A program made the position numbers and the translations under genes. Below, piece after piece: positions 8,690-16,700 of a stretch of 64,000 nucleotides of DNA; the stretch's first letter is position 1, and every line of letters starts with the position of its first letter. Under the pieces are notes generated by a model that saw nothing but the letters and a program-made list of their open reading frames with translations, did not search any database and was not told where the DNA came from. Source of the DNA: CBDDFN01 sp965227065 (GTDB lineage: Bacteria; Pseudomonadota; Alphaproteobacteria; SPJN01); contig CBDDFN010000012.1 in the NCBI GenBank assembly GCA_965227065.1, positions 62,001-126,000 of the forward strand. Reading direction: 5' to 3'.

Positions 8690-10152
8690 TGGGTCTCCGG
8701 CTTGGTGATATGTTCTGAAAGCAAGGTAAGATCAGGCGCCACATAGCGATCCTGTTCGAAGGAAAAGACGATCTCGTGCACCCGGCGTCCCGATCGCGAA
8801 ACATTGAGCACGAGGGAATCGACGGTGACCGGCGCCGTAGGGCCTGAGCCGACATCGGTCTGATCGCGCGCATTGACATTGGTGGGCGTCACCACACCGC
8901 CAAGCTCGCTTGGCCCGACCACGGTCTCGCCATTGGTGGTATGCGCGATGAGAGAGCGGCCAGAGCTTAAATGCAGGATGGCGTTGACGGTGCGTGAACC
9001 GCCCGACCCTGCCGACAGCGTGTAGATATAGGCATCGGTGTCGAGCGATCCGGCGGCAAAATTCTCAAAATCATTGATCTGGCTGGCCCAAACGGTTTGT
9101 GGTGATGTCAGCGAACCGGCAAACACCAGCCTTTGTTCAAAGAAGGCCACCGCACGCGGATAGCCGTAGATGGGCGACCAGGCACCTTCAGACCAGCTGC
9201 GCGTGCCGTCACCCTGGGTGACCGATTGCGGCAAGACCGCATCGATCCCGCGCGTGATCTGCTGCACCTGGGCGGTGGCCACCATCCCGCCGGGCTCAAC
9301 CGCGGTGATCCGCACCACGCCGTACCCTGAATGCAGATAGCGCCACAACACATGATCACCGCTTGCGGGGCCGTCCCACTCCTCGCCTTTAATGTGGCTT
9401 GGGGTGATCCGGCCCGTTTCGGTCCCCTCAACGGCGATATAGACATTACCGTCTGAGCGGGCGCGGGTGGCCGCCCCCTCTCCCACTTCGGCAATGGTGG
9501 AGACATTGATATTGACGTCCCATTGTTCATGGGCGGAGCCGTCTTCTTCATCAAGCTTGAACAGCGCCCCGACATGACCACGCATGAAGATCGGATCGGT
9601 GGCGGTCAGCGTAACCGTACCGCTGACACCATCGGCTTTGATGCGTGTGTCGGTAATATTGAGGTCGCGGAACGGGCCGTTGCGGAACAAAACCTGTTCC
9701 ATCCGCCAGTCGGTGTGATCATAACGCGCCATTTTGTAAACGGGATGGTCGGGATGGGCGAAATAGATCACATCGGCCGACTGGGCGAAGGTCAGCGCTG
9801 TGATCTCCCGGCTGCTCCACGGGGTTTCAATCTCATAAGGCTCAGCCGTCACCGGATCGACAATCAGCCCGCCATCCTTGAAGAAGCGCATATAATGGTC
9901 GCCGATTTCGATGACATAGGATTGCCGGGTGGAAAAGGAAAACGGGATCAACCGGCACGGCGTGTCGCGCAGCCTGGCTGGGACGACGAACTGAAATCCT
10001 GGCCGCCGTGTAATGCCGCCCTGGGGAATGATGTGAAAGTTCGTGCATTCCTCCAACCCGCTTTGATATTTGGCATGGTCGGACCGGCCATGCATGGCCG
10101 GTGACAGCTCGCCTGAGGTGAAGCTGTTCTGGATGGTGGAAAATCGCGGCAT
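8686..10152 (-). CDS. Tail tubular protein B / nozzle, N-terminal half
   Basis: A 488-aa protein with the classic podovirus nozzle start: FSTIQNSFTSGELSPAMHGR, then a CTNFHIIPQGGITRRPGF block, a PFSFSTRQSYVIEIGDHYMR strand and an RAVAFFEQRLVFAGS motif near residue 330. It stops after DLTLLSEHITK, just where full-length homologues continue into the half encoded at 7356-8303. Family members are usually one protein of about 800 aa. A minus-strand terminator lies only about 30 bp upstream (10183-10212), so expression may need read-through. Confidence 0.85.
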   Translation of the reverse strand: MPRFSTIQNSFTSGELSPAMHGRSDHAKYQSGLEECTNFHIIPQGGITRRPGFQFVVPARLRDTPCRLIPFSFSTRQSYVIEIGDHYMRFFKDGGLIVDPVTAEPYEIETPWSSREITALTFAQSADVIYFAHPDHPVYKMARYDHTDWRMEQVLFRNGPFRDLNITDTRIKADGVSGTVTLTATDPIFMRGHVGALFKLDEEDGSAHEQWDVNINVSTIAEVGEGAATRARSDGNVYIAVEGTETGRITPSHIKGEEWDGPASGDHVLWRYLHSGYGVVRITAVEPGGMVATAQVQQITRGIDAVLPQSVTQGDGTRSWSEGAWSPIYGYPRAVAFFEQRLVFAGSLTSPQTVWASQINDFENFAAGSLDTDAYIYTLSAGSGGSRTVNAILHLSSGRSLIAHTTNGETVVGPSELGGVVTPTNVNARDQTDVGSGPTAPVTVDSLVLNVSRSGRRVHEIVFSFEQDRYVAPDLTLLSEHITKPETQ

Positions 10153-10182
10153 GGCGGCTCCTTTCAGCGTCGTGCGCGCAAC

Positions 10183-10212
10183 AAAAAAGCCGCCGGGCGG
10201 GTGCCGGGCGGC
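10183..10212 (-). terminator. Rho-independent terminator just before the nozzle gene
   Basis: On the minus strand a GCCGCC/GGCGGC stem with a GC-rich loop is followed by six T. It would stop leftward transcripts about 30 bases before the nozzle start codon. Confidence 0.75.
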
Positions 10213-10268
10213 TCAAACAAGCAAAAATTTTGTACAATTTCAGAAGAGTTTAGTCCCCGTTTGCCATG

Positions 10269-10395
10269 TTATGCACATCCCACAGCTTCTCCACAGCCTT
10301 ATCCCCAAGTGCATTCACACATTATCACTGAAAAAAAGGGATTTTTCATGCTTATCCCCACATTTCACAGGTGTGGACAGAAAATCTGTGGATGG
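10269..10395. other. Cluster of DnaA-box-like 9-mers with an AT-rich spacer
   Basis: One exact TTATNCACA match (TTATGCACA, 10269-10277) is followed by TTCTCCACA (10287), TTATCCCCA (10299), TTATCCCCA (10352), and on the other strand by TGTGGACAG (10372) and TGTGGATGG (10387). The middle is AT-rich with a run of A. This is origin-like or DnaA-binding architecture, but no replication initiator gene is adjacent. Confidence 0.45.
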
Positions 10396-10615
10396 TGCAT
10401 TAAAGCTTGTTGCGCCACTAGATGTTGTGTCTCATTATGGTGTTGACGCTGGGGAGGTTGCCCCGCATCGGAACTAGCACTTCCGACACGGGGCGCATCC
10501 CGGCTCCGCACACCCCTAGAGAATCGGGCGCGGAATTGGAACGTAGCTCTATCAGCCTTATCCGCTGTATGTACCATGTCAACCCGGTTCTCGCTCACTA
10601 CAGAGGAGACCTGAT

Positions 10616-10813
10616 ATGGTTTACCTGCACTCAACCGCCATTCGTCGCGTTGAATACGACCACGCAACCATGAGCATGCAAATTTGGTTCATCGAAAGCG
10701 GCGGACCTTACAACTACTGCGGTGTCCCTCAGCATGTGTATGAAGCGCTGGTTAGCGCCCCATCTGTTGGCGGATATTTTAATGCACACATTCGCGACCG
10801 GTATCAGTGCTAG
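10616..10813 (+). CDS. KTSC-domain small protein
   Basis: A 65-aa single-domain protein. It opens with a STAIRRVEYD strand and continues through a hydrophobic IWFIESGGPYNYCGVPQHVY segment to LVSAPSVGGYFNAHIRDRY, which is the KTSC fold signature also found fused to some lysyl-tRNA synthetases. GAGGAG lies eight bases before the ATG. It is on the plus strand between two minus-strand tail genes and converges on the 61-aa ORF, overlapping its stop. KTSC proteins are common phage and mobile-element passengers of unclear function. Confidence 0.8.
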   Translation: MVYLHSTAIRRVEYDHATMSMQIWFIESGGPYNYCGVPQHVYEALVSAPSVGGYFNAHIRDRYQC

Positions 10814-10995
10814 TCATAATTGAATGTGATTGTGCACGGCCCACACGCTGATATTGTTCGCTTTTCGTTGAGTGTTAGTGTGTGGGTCGTAACGCCAAGA
10901 CGACCATTGAGCTCCCATTGCAAGAAACAAGTAGGAGTGATCCCCACCACCCGGCGCCATATGAATGACTGCACAATCCAACTCAGCTTACTCAT
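10810..10995 (-). CDS. Small hypothetical protein
   Basis: A 61-aa ORF starting 12 bp after the tail tubular A stop, with a good GGAGG site seven bases before its ATG. It contains FIWRRVV and HTLTLNEKRTISACGPC segments and has no homology I recognise. The ribosome site and operon-like spacing support it. Lack of a known family leaves it uncertain. Confidence 0.45.
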   Translation of the reverse strand: MSKLSWIVQSFIWRRVVGITPTCFLQWELNGRLGVTTHTLTLNEKRTISACGPCTITFNYD

Positions 10996-11007
10996 ACAGA
11001 ACCTCCA

Positions 11008-11613
11008 TCAGATCTTCTGCTCCCTAACCCGCAGCCAGCTGGGCACCTGGGGGTGGATGACACCGCTTTCCTGACCATCGCGGGTCATGGCCGCCTCCAT
11101 CGCGCGCTCATAAAGCGTCATGGCGCGTTCGGACTTGACCGCGCTTTGGGTCAAAAGCGGCGCGATCTCATTGGCGATCAGATAAACCAGCGCCTGAATA
11201 AACAAAGGTGAAAAGCGCTGGGGGTCGGTCACCCGCTTGATATAGACAAGCTCTAAAGGCGCATCGCAATTGGCAAGCACGGCGGGTGCATCCTGATGGC
11301 GTTCTACCGACCAGCAGGCTTCGGCCGCATCAAGCGCCGGGATCGTCACGACATGCAGATAATCGGCCGGCAAGGGAAACGCCTTGTCATATTCAAACAC
11401 CGGCTTGACCGATGATGCGGGCAGCCGCGCGCGGCCAATGGCGAAATTCCACGGATGGGATTTCAGCAGGAAATCGCGCAGCCGGGGATAGGCATCCCGG
11501 CATTGCCGCGCCTCGACCGTATCGTCGGACAAGGCCGTGATCGGCTCGACACCCAGATAACGCAGGCTTGCGTTGCAGATGCCGGCCTCGGAATAGTCCG
11601 CCAGGCTCGCCAT
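11008..11613 (-). CDS. Tail tubular protein A (gatekeeper, T7 gp11-like)
   Basis: A 201-aa protein of the podovirus adaptor family. It begins with an ICNASLRYLGVEPITALSDD segment and an ARQCRDAYPRLRDFLLKSHPWNFA block near residue 35, continues through FPLPADYL, and ends in ELVYIKRVTDPQRFSPLFIQAL and a long helix. The length matches the family. It joins the portal ring to the nozzle. Its order after capsid and before nozzle follows T7. Confidence 0.9.
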   Translation of the reverse strand: MASLADYSEAGICNASLRYLGVEPITALSDDTVEARQCRDAYPRLRDFLLKSHPWNFAIGRARLPASSVKPVFEYDKAFPLPADYLHVVTIPALDAAEACWSVERHQDAPAVLANCDAPLELVYIKRVTDPQRFSPLFIQALVYLIANEIAPLLTQSAVKSERAMTLYERAMEAAMTRDGQESGVIHPQVPSWLRVREQKI

Positions 11614-11614
11614 A

Positions 11615-11800
11615 TCAGCTCACCACTTCATCGGCCGATTGCAGCACATGCTGAATGATGCGGTTGAGGCCCAGCACAATTTCGCGCTTGTCGAGACCGG
11701 CCGCCGCCGTCACTTCGATATCGGCCAAAGGCTCGCCAATTCCGGCGGCCTCAACGTCATCGGCAACATCTTCAAGTTGGTAAGAAAAAATCGTGGCCAT
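11615..11800 (-). CDS. Small phage protein between decoration and tail genes
   Basis: A 61-aa acidic protein. The start at 11800 was chosen because GAAGGAGG lies just upstream. A short upstream extension is possible. It contains IFSYQLEDVADDVEAAGIGEP and a C-terminal helix ending in LNRIIQHVL. It sits 1 bp before the tail tubular A start and just after the capsid-region terminator. I do not recognise the family. A head-tail joining accessory is a guess from position. Confidence 0.55.
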   Translation of the reverse strand: MATIFSYQLEDVADDVEAAGIGEPLADIEVTAAAGLDKREIVLGLNRIIQHVLQSADEVVS

Positions 11801-11821
11801 CGGGCCCTCCTTCATTGAGAT

Positions 11822-11857
11822 AAAAAAACCGGCCCGGACGCGAACGCCCGGACCGGT
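11822..11857 (-). terminator. Strong terminator after the capsid genes (T-phi-like position)
   Basis: The minus-strand RNA can form a 13-bp stem (with two G-U pairs) closed by a UUCG tetraloop and followed by seven U. It lies between the capsid/decoration genes and the tail genes, the same place as the major terminator of T7. Confidence 0.9.
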
Positions 11858-11883
11858 CAGATGTCAGGTCGGTGAGAGGTGGA

Positions 11884-12381
11884 TCAGTCGAGCGTGTAAA
11901 ACAGCTCAAGCGTGATTGATCCGCCCGCATCGGCGGCGGCATCAACCAGCGTGACGACAATATCGACGAGCTCCTGGGGGTCTTCGGTGACACCATCAAC
12001 GAAGTCCCACACCGGCAGCCCCGCTGTTGCAGGGTCCTTGATCACCCGGTGCGATCCCGCAACGGTGGCATCAAGACCGTCATTCAGCGCATCTGCGTCG
12101 GTGACGAAGCTTTCTGCGCTGGACGCAATACCGATGTCGAGCGTGGGCGAACCACCCTCGTCCAGATCATCGATATAGAGCGTCGAGGCGAGCAGAATGC
12201 GCGCATCAGAAGGAATACGGGCAAGCGTATAGGTCGAGCTTGCCGAGGCATCAACACTGACCTCAACCGTGTCGATCACCCGGTGGATCCGCGCACCGGC
12301 CAAAGTGGACGGCACGCGTTCGATCGGATCGCTGGTGATTTTGGAATAAACCAGCGCGCCTTTCAGATGTTCAACAGCCAT
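11884..12381 (-). CDS. Putative head decoration/stabilising protein
   Basis: A 165-aa beta-rich protein starting 2 bp after the capsid stop. It contains GALVYSKITSDPIERVPSTL, an ARIPSDARIL segment and a final SITLELFYTLD strand. This compact, acidic, Cys-free composition and the position directly after the capsid gene fit a head decoration or fibre-like structural protein. The assignment is positional, not from a recognised motif. Confidence 0.6.
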   Translation of the reverse strand: MAVEHLKGALVYSKITSDPIERVPSTLAGARIHRVIDTVEVSVDASASSTYTLARIPSDARILLASTLYIDDLDEGGSPTLDIGIASSAESFVTDADALNDGLDATVAGSHRVIKDPATAGLPVWDFVDGVTEDPQELVDIVVTLVDAAADAGGSITLELFYTLD

Positions 12382-12383
12382 GA

Positions 12384-13265
12384 TCAGGCTCCTTCTTCTG
12401 CGCTTTGGATTTTGACGACTTTTTCTTCTTCAAGCCGCACAGCACCCAGCGTCAGACGCGCATAGACCTGCATGGGGTGACCCTGCTTGTCCCGGCGCGG
12501 GCTGATGTCGGTCTGGATTTCATTCCAGGTGCCAAGATGCATGCCCGACTTCACCCACACCGGATTGATCCGCTCGCCGGTGCTTTCGCTCAGCAAACGT
12601 TCGGAATGGATGAAGTTGATGCCGAGCCAGCGCTTGACCATGCCGTCATCATCAAACACCGGCCGCGTATTGAAGTCGGTCGAGGTAATTTCAACCTGGT
12701 TGAGCAGATTGTCATGTTGCTCGGCGCTGATCGCGCAATAGATCGGGTCGCGTTCAATATCGACCTCGGCGGCCATCAGCATTTTCTTCGCCGCTTTCAG
12801 CTTGGCAGCAGTCAGCCCGACATTGTCATGGACAATGGTCTGGCTTGCCAAAAATGGCCGGCTGGTTGAGCCTGTCTTGCCCGACTTTGCCGTGCCGGTC
12901 ATCGCCTTGATGATCGTGTCATCAATCTTGCGATTGAGGCTTTCCACCGTGCGCTGGGTAAACGCGCCGGTGGGTTCGATGGCCGTGCGCATCTTGTCGA
13001 ATTCATCGACAAACAGCGCAATGTCCCAATCGGTGGGATAGACCCAGCGCCGATCCTGGGCAATGTCCTGCGGGACAATGTCGGCATAGCGCGAGGTGAC
13101 TTCCCGCGCATCGACCGAGCCGAACTGCTCGACCGGAACACCCGCTTCGCCGTGATATTTATCTTCGGTCACAGCACCGCGGAACCGCGAGTCAGCCTGA
13201 TTGAGCAGCATGTAAATGTTGCTCTTAAATTCAGTCACCGCGGCATGAAAGACTTGGTTAGACAT
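12384..13265 (-). CDS. Major capsid protein
   Basis: A 293-aa protein typical of one podovirus capsid family. It has a VTEFKSNIYMLLNQADSRFR N-terminus, an RYADIVPQDIAQDRRW block near residue 60, a DWDIALFVDEFDKMR segment, the helix ESLNRKIDDTIIKAM, and a C-terminal RLTLGAVRLEEEKVVKI strand. Expected HK97-like fold. GGAGGA precedes the ATG. A leader of about 300 bases connects it to the SOS-type promoter at 13588-13622. It is followed by the decoration gene and a strong terminator, as befits a highly expressed head unit. Confidence 0.88.
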   Translation of the reverse strand: MSNQVFHAAVTEFKSNIYMLLNQADSRFRGAVTEDKYHGEAGVPVEQFGSVDAREVTSRYADIVPQDIAQDRRWVYPTDWDIALFVDEFDKMRTAIEPTGAFTQRTVESLNRKIDDTIIKAMTGTAKSGKTGSTSRPFLASQTIVHDNVGLTAAKLKAAKKMLMAAEVDIERDPIYCAISAEQHDNLLNQVEITSTDFNTRPVFDDDGMVKRWLGINFIHSERLLSESTGERINPVWVKSGMHLGTWNEIQTDISPRRDKQGHPMQVYARLTLGAVRLEEEKVVKIQSAEEGA

Positions 13266-13310
13266 TCCTGTCCTCCAAACATGCGTGCGCGCATGAGCGT
13301 GCTTCGCTCC

Positions 13311-13354
13311 GCCTGCCTTCGCCGAAGCAAAGCTTCAGCTTTGCGCAGGCAGGC
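13311..13354. other. Structured capsid leader hairpin
   Basis: The untranslated 13266-13587 stretch between the capsid gene and its promoter contains a nested inverted repeat: GCCTGCC (13311) pairs with GGCAGGC (13348), enclosing GCAAAG/CTTTGC around a CTTCAG loop. I see no supported ORF in this leader. It may be an mRNA stability or regulatory structure. Confidence 0.45.
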
Positions 13355-13587
13355 GAAGGGGACGCTGATGCACTGTCACGCTGGTTACGATTTGTCAGAG
13401 AGGTTGCCCGCCGGCTGCCTGGGTGCTGCCGATTGCACGGACCTGTCCATGAAAGGGTTCAAGGCCCCCTTCCGCAGGCCGCGGTCTTTCCCGCCGTCAA
13501 AGGGGCAGCCTGGCTAAAAGTGCGGCCGGGCGCTTGTCCTTGAATGATGAATTTTGAGAATCAACCTTGAAGAGGCCATCTCCAAGT

Positions 13588-13622
13588 GTTCATATTATGT
13601 TCTATTTGCTGTCCCCGCGCAA
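13588..13622 (-). promoter_or_regulatory. SOS-type promoter P1 (LexA box over -10), capsid operon
   Basis: GTTC-N7-GTTC occupies 13588-13602. Read leftward, TTGCGC (13622-13617), 17 bp, then CATAAT (13599-13594) inside the box. It points at the capsid gene. Confidence 0.85.
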
Positions 13623-13656
13623 GCAAAAAAACCGCTCGACCGGATTACCAAAACTT

Positions 13657-13692
13657 CTGAGATTTTTCTGAGCAATCTGAGGTTTTCCTGAG
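13657..13692. promoter_or_regulatory. Four CTGAG direct repeats upstream of a VCBS gene
   Basis: CTGAG occurs at 13657, 13668, 13677 and 13688, with T-rich spacers (offsets 11, 9 and 11). A two-repeat version precedes the next VCBS gene. This is a candidate activator or repressor site. Confidence 0.5.
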
Positions 13693-13773
13693 GAATGCGG
13701 TCAAAGCGGCCTGACAGGATTGCATCCACCAAAAATGTGGAACATTCCTTGAGCCTGGGATCATATCGGGGAT

Positions 13774-16700
13774 TTGATTATGGCGCTTCTGGGGAACATT
13801 TTGCTTGGCCGTGGTTTTCGGCCACTCGCGCGCGACGACGCCTATTCGATTGACGAAAATGGCGAGGCCACGGTCAAGCCGGTGGAAAATGATTCCGCCA
13901 ACCATCCGCTGCTTCCCTATCAAAAGCTGATCACCTCGGTTGATTCCGGCACATTTCTGGGTTTGGTCTCGATTTCAGACGATGGCAAATCCCTGATCTT
14001 CAATCCCGGAACGGCCTATGACTATCTGTCGGCAGGCGAAACCGCGACCGCCACCCTCACCTACACCATGCGCAATGCCTGGGGAACCTGGGACAGCGCC
14101 GAGATCACCTTGACCATTGTGGGCGAAAATGATGGCCCCGCTGCACAAGATGTGACCGGTTCGGTCTCCGAAGACGGCTCCACAATGGTGACCGCCCTTT
14201 TCACCGACCCCGATGCGGGGGACAGCCACACATTCAGTGTGGATGATACCGCCACGATCGGCAATGTGATCAACAATGGCGATGGCACCTTCACCTATGA
14301 TGCCGCCGGTGCGTTTGACAGCCTCGCCGAAGGCGAAACCGCCACCGACAGCTTCACCTATACGGTCGATGACGGCCATGGCGGCACCGATACCGCAACC
14401 GCATCGATCACGATTACCGGCGTCAATGATGCCGCCGTGATCGGCGGTGATCTCGGCGGCGCGGCCGACGAAACCGATGCGCCGGTGACACTCACGGGAC
14501 AGCTGACCGCAACTGATGTGGACAATCCCGACAATAGCTTCGTTGCCCAGTCCAATGTGGCCGGCACCTTCGGCACGTTCAGCATTGATGCCTTTGGCGC
14601 CTGGAGCTTCACGGCCAATGCCGCCTTTGATGCGCTGGCGGTGGGCGACAGCCATTCCGAAAACTTCGGCGTAACCTCGATCGACGGCACGACGAGCGCC
14701 GTCACCATCACCATCAGCGGCACAAACGACGCGCCGGTGCTGATGGATGCCACCTACACAATCCAGCAGCAGGACAGTCTCACCTTGCCGGTCGATGCGC
14801 TTGTGGCGGCCCTGGCAAGCGATGTGGACAGCGATATATTGACAGTGTCGCGGCTCGACGGAACCTTGCTTGGCAATGATGAGCTTCTTCTCACCGCGGG
14901 CAATGGCGCGCTGGAATATTCGGGGTCGCTGGGGCTCATCACATACACGGCCTCATCGGACACGGTGTTTCTCGCCGAGGGCGAAAGCGAAACAGACAGC
15001 TTCACCTTTACGGTGGTGGACGAGCATGGCGGCGAAAGCACGGCAACAATCGACATTGTCATTGAAGGCGTGAACGACGCGGTCGCATTCAACACCGCCC
15101 CTGCCGCCGGCGGCGTGACCGAACTGACGGCCTACGACATCAACGGTGGCTCGGCAACTCTCAGCACCTCAGGCACGATCGGGTTTACCGACCTTGATCG
15201 GACCGATGCGCATTTATTGAACGTCAGTGCCGATGGTGCGGGCTATCTGGGGACGTTTTCAGCCTCCATCACCTCCAATGACACCGCGTCCATCAATGGC
15301 GAAGTCAGCTGGAGCTTCAATGTCGAAGACGCCGCGCTCAATGCATTCACCGAAGGTGAGGTCCGCACCCAGACCTATACGCTCACCATCGAGGATCCGC
15401 TGGGGACCGTGAGCACCAAAACCGTCACCATCACGCTGACCGGGTCGAACGACGTTCCCTGGGGGTATGAAGACCATGTCAGCACGGGCGAAAATACGCC
15501 GATCATGATCGACGCTCTGGCAAATGACGGGGGCCCGGATGCGGATGACATTCCGCAAAATTTAACCATCACCCAGATCACGTACGCCAATCACGGCGGC
15601 ACCTTTTCGGTTGTCGATAACAAGATTTACTTCGATCCCGGCACCGACTTCGATTTTCTTGCCGCCGGCGAATCTGGCGGCATCTCCGTCCGGTACGTCT
15701 TTGAAGACCAGCACCATCTTCAAAATGAAGATCATGTTTTTCTAACGATCCATGGTGAAAACGATGCGCCGGTTGCAAAAGATGATGTGGCCGCGATCCT
15801 GACGCCGACCAGCGGCGACATTCAGGTCAACACCACCACCAGCCATCAGCAGAACGAAGCCACGGTCACAGCGCTCAGCGACGGCGGATTTGTCGTCACC
15901 TGGACGAGCACGCATCAGGATGGCCATTATCGCGGGATCAATGCTCAGCGCTTCGATGCCAACGGCGTCAAGCAGGGCGCCGAGATCGTGGTCAACACCT
16001 ACTATTGGGAAGACCAGACGCATTCGAGTGTCGCGCCGCTCGACGATGGCGGATTTGTCGTCATCTGGCAGAGCCCCAATCAGGACGGATCGGGCCTGGG
16101 CGTTTATGGCCAACGCTTTGACAATCAAGGCGAGAAAGCCGGCGGCGAGTTCATGGTGCACACATTTACCGATAACAATCAGTTCCATCCCAGTGTTGCG
16201 CCGCTGGCCGATGGTGGTTTTGTCGTCACCTGGACAGGCCCTGATCAGCAGTTTTCCGATTCTTACGGGCTGGGAATTTACGCACAGCGCTTCGATGACC
16301 AGGGCATGCGGGTTGGACCTGAAACCGAGGTTCCCCACGAACTGATCCGCGATCAGCTGCATTCGAGTGTTGCTACACTCACCGATGGCAGCTTCGTGGT
16401 CAGCTGGACATACAACACCACAGGCGCGGCCGATGATGAGGTCTATGTCCGCCGCTTCGGCGCGGACGGTGAAATGCTGACATACGACATCCTGGCCCAT
16501 GACAGCTTTGAACCTTTTGAGCAGACACTGTCGAGTGTGGCGGCCCTCGCCGATGGCGGTTTCGTGGTGACGTGGCAAAGCCGGGCCGAGCGGCCGTGGG
16601 ACGGGGATGGTTCCGCCAATGGCATTTTTGGCCAGCGCTTCGACGTCGATGGCAACAGGGTTGGCAGCAAGTTTCAGGTCAACACCGAAGCCAATGATGA

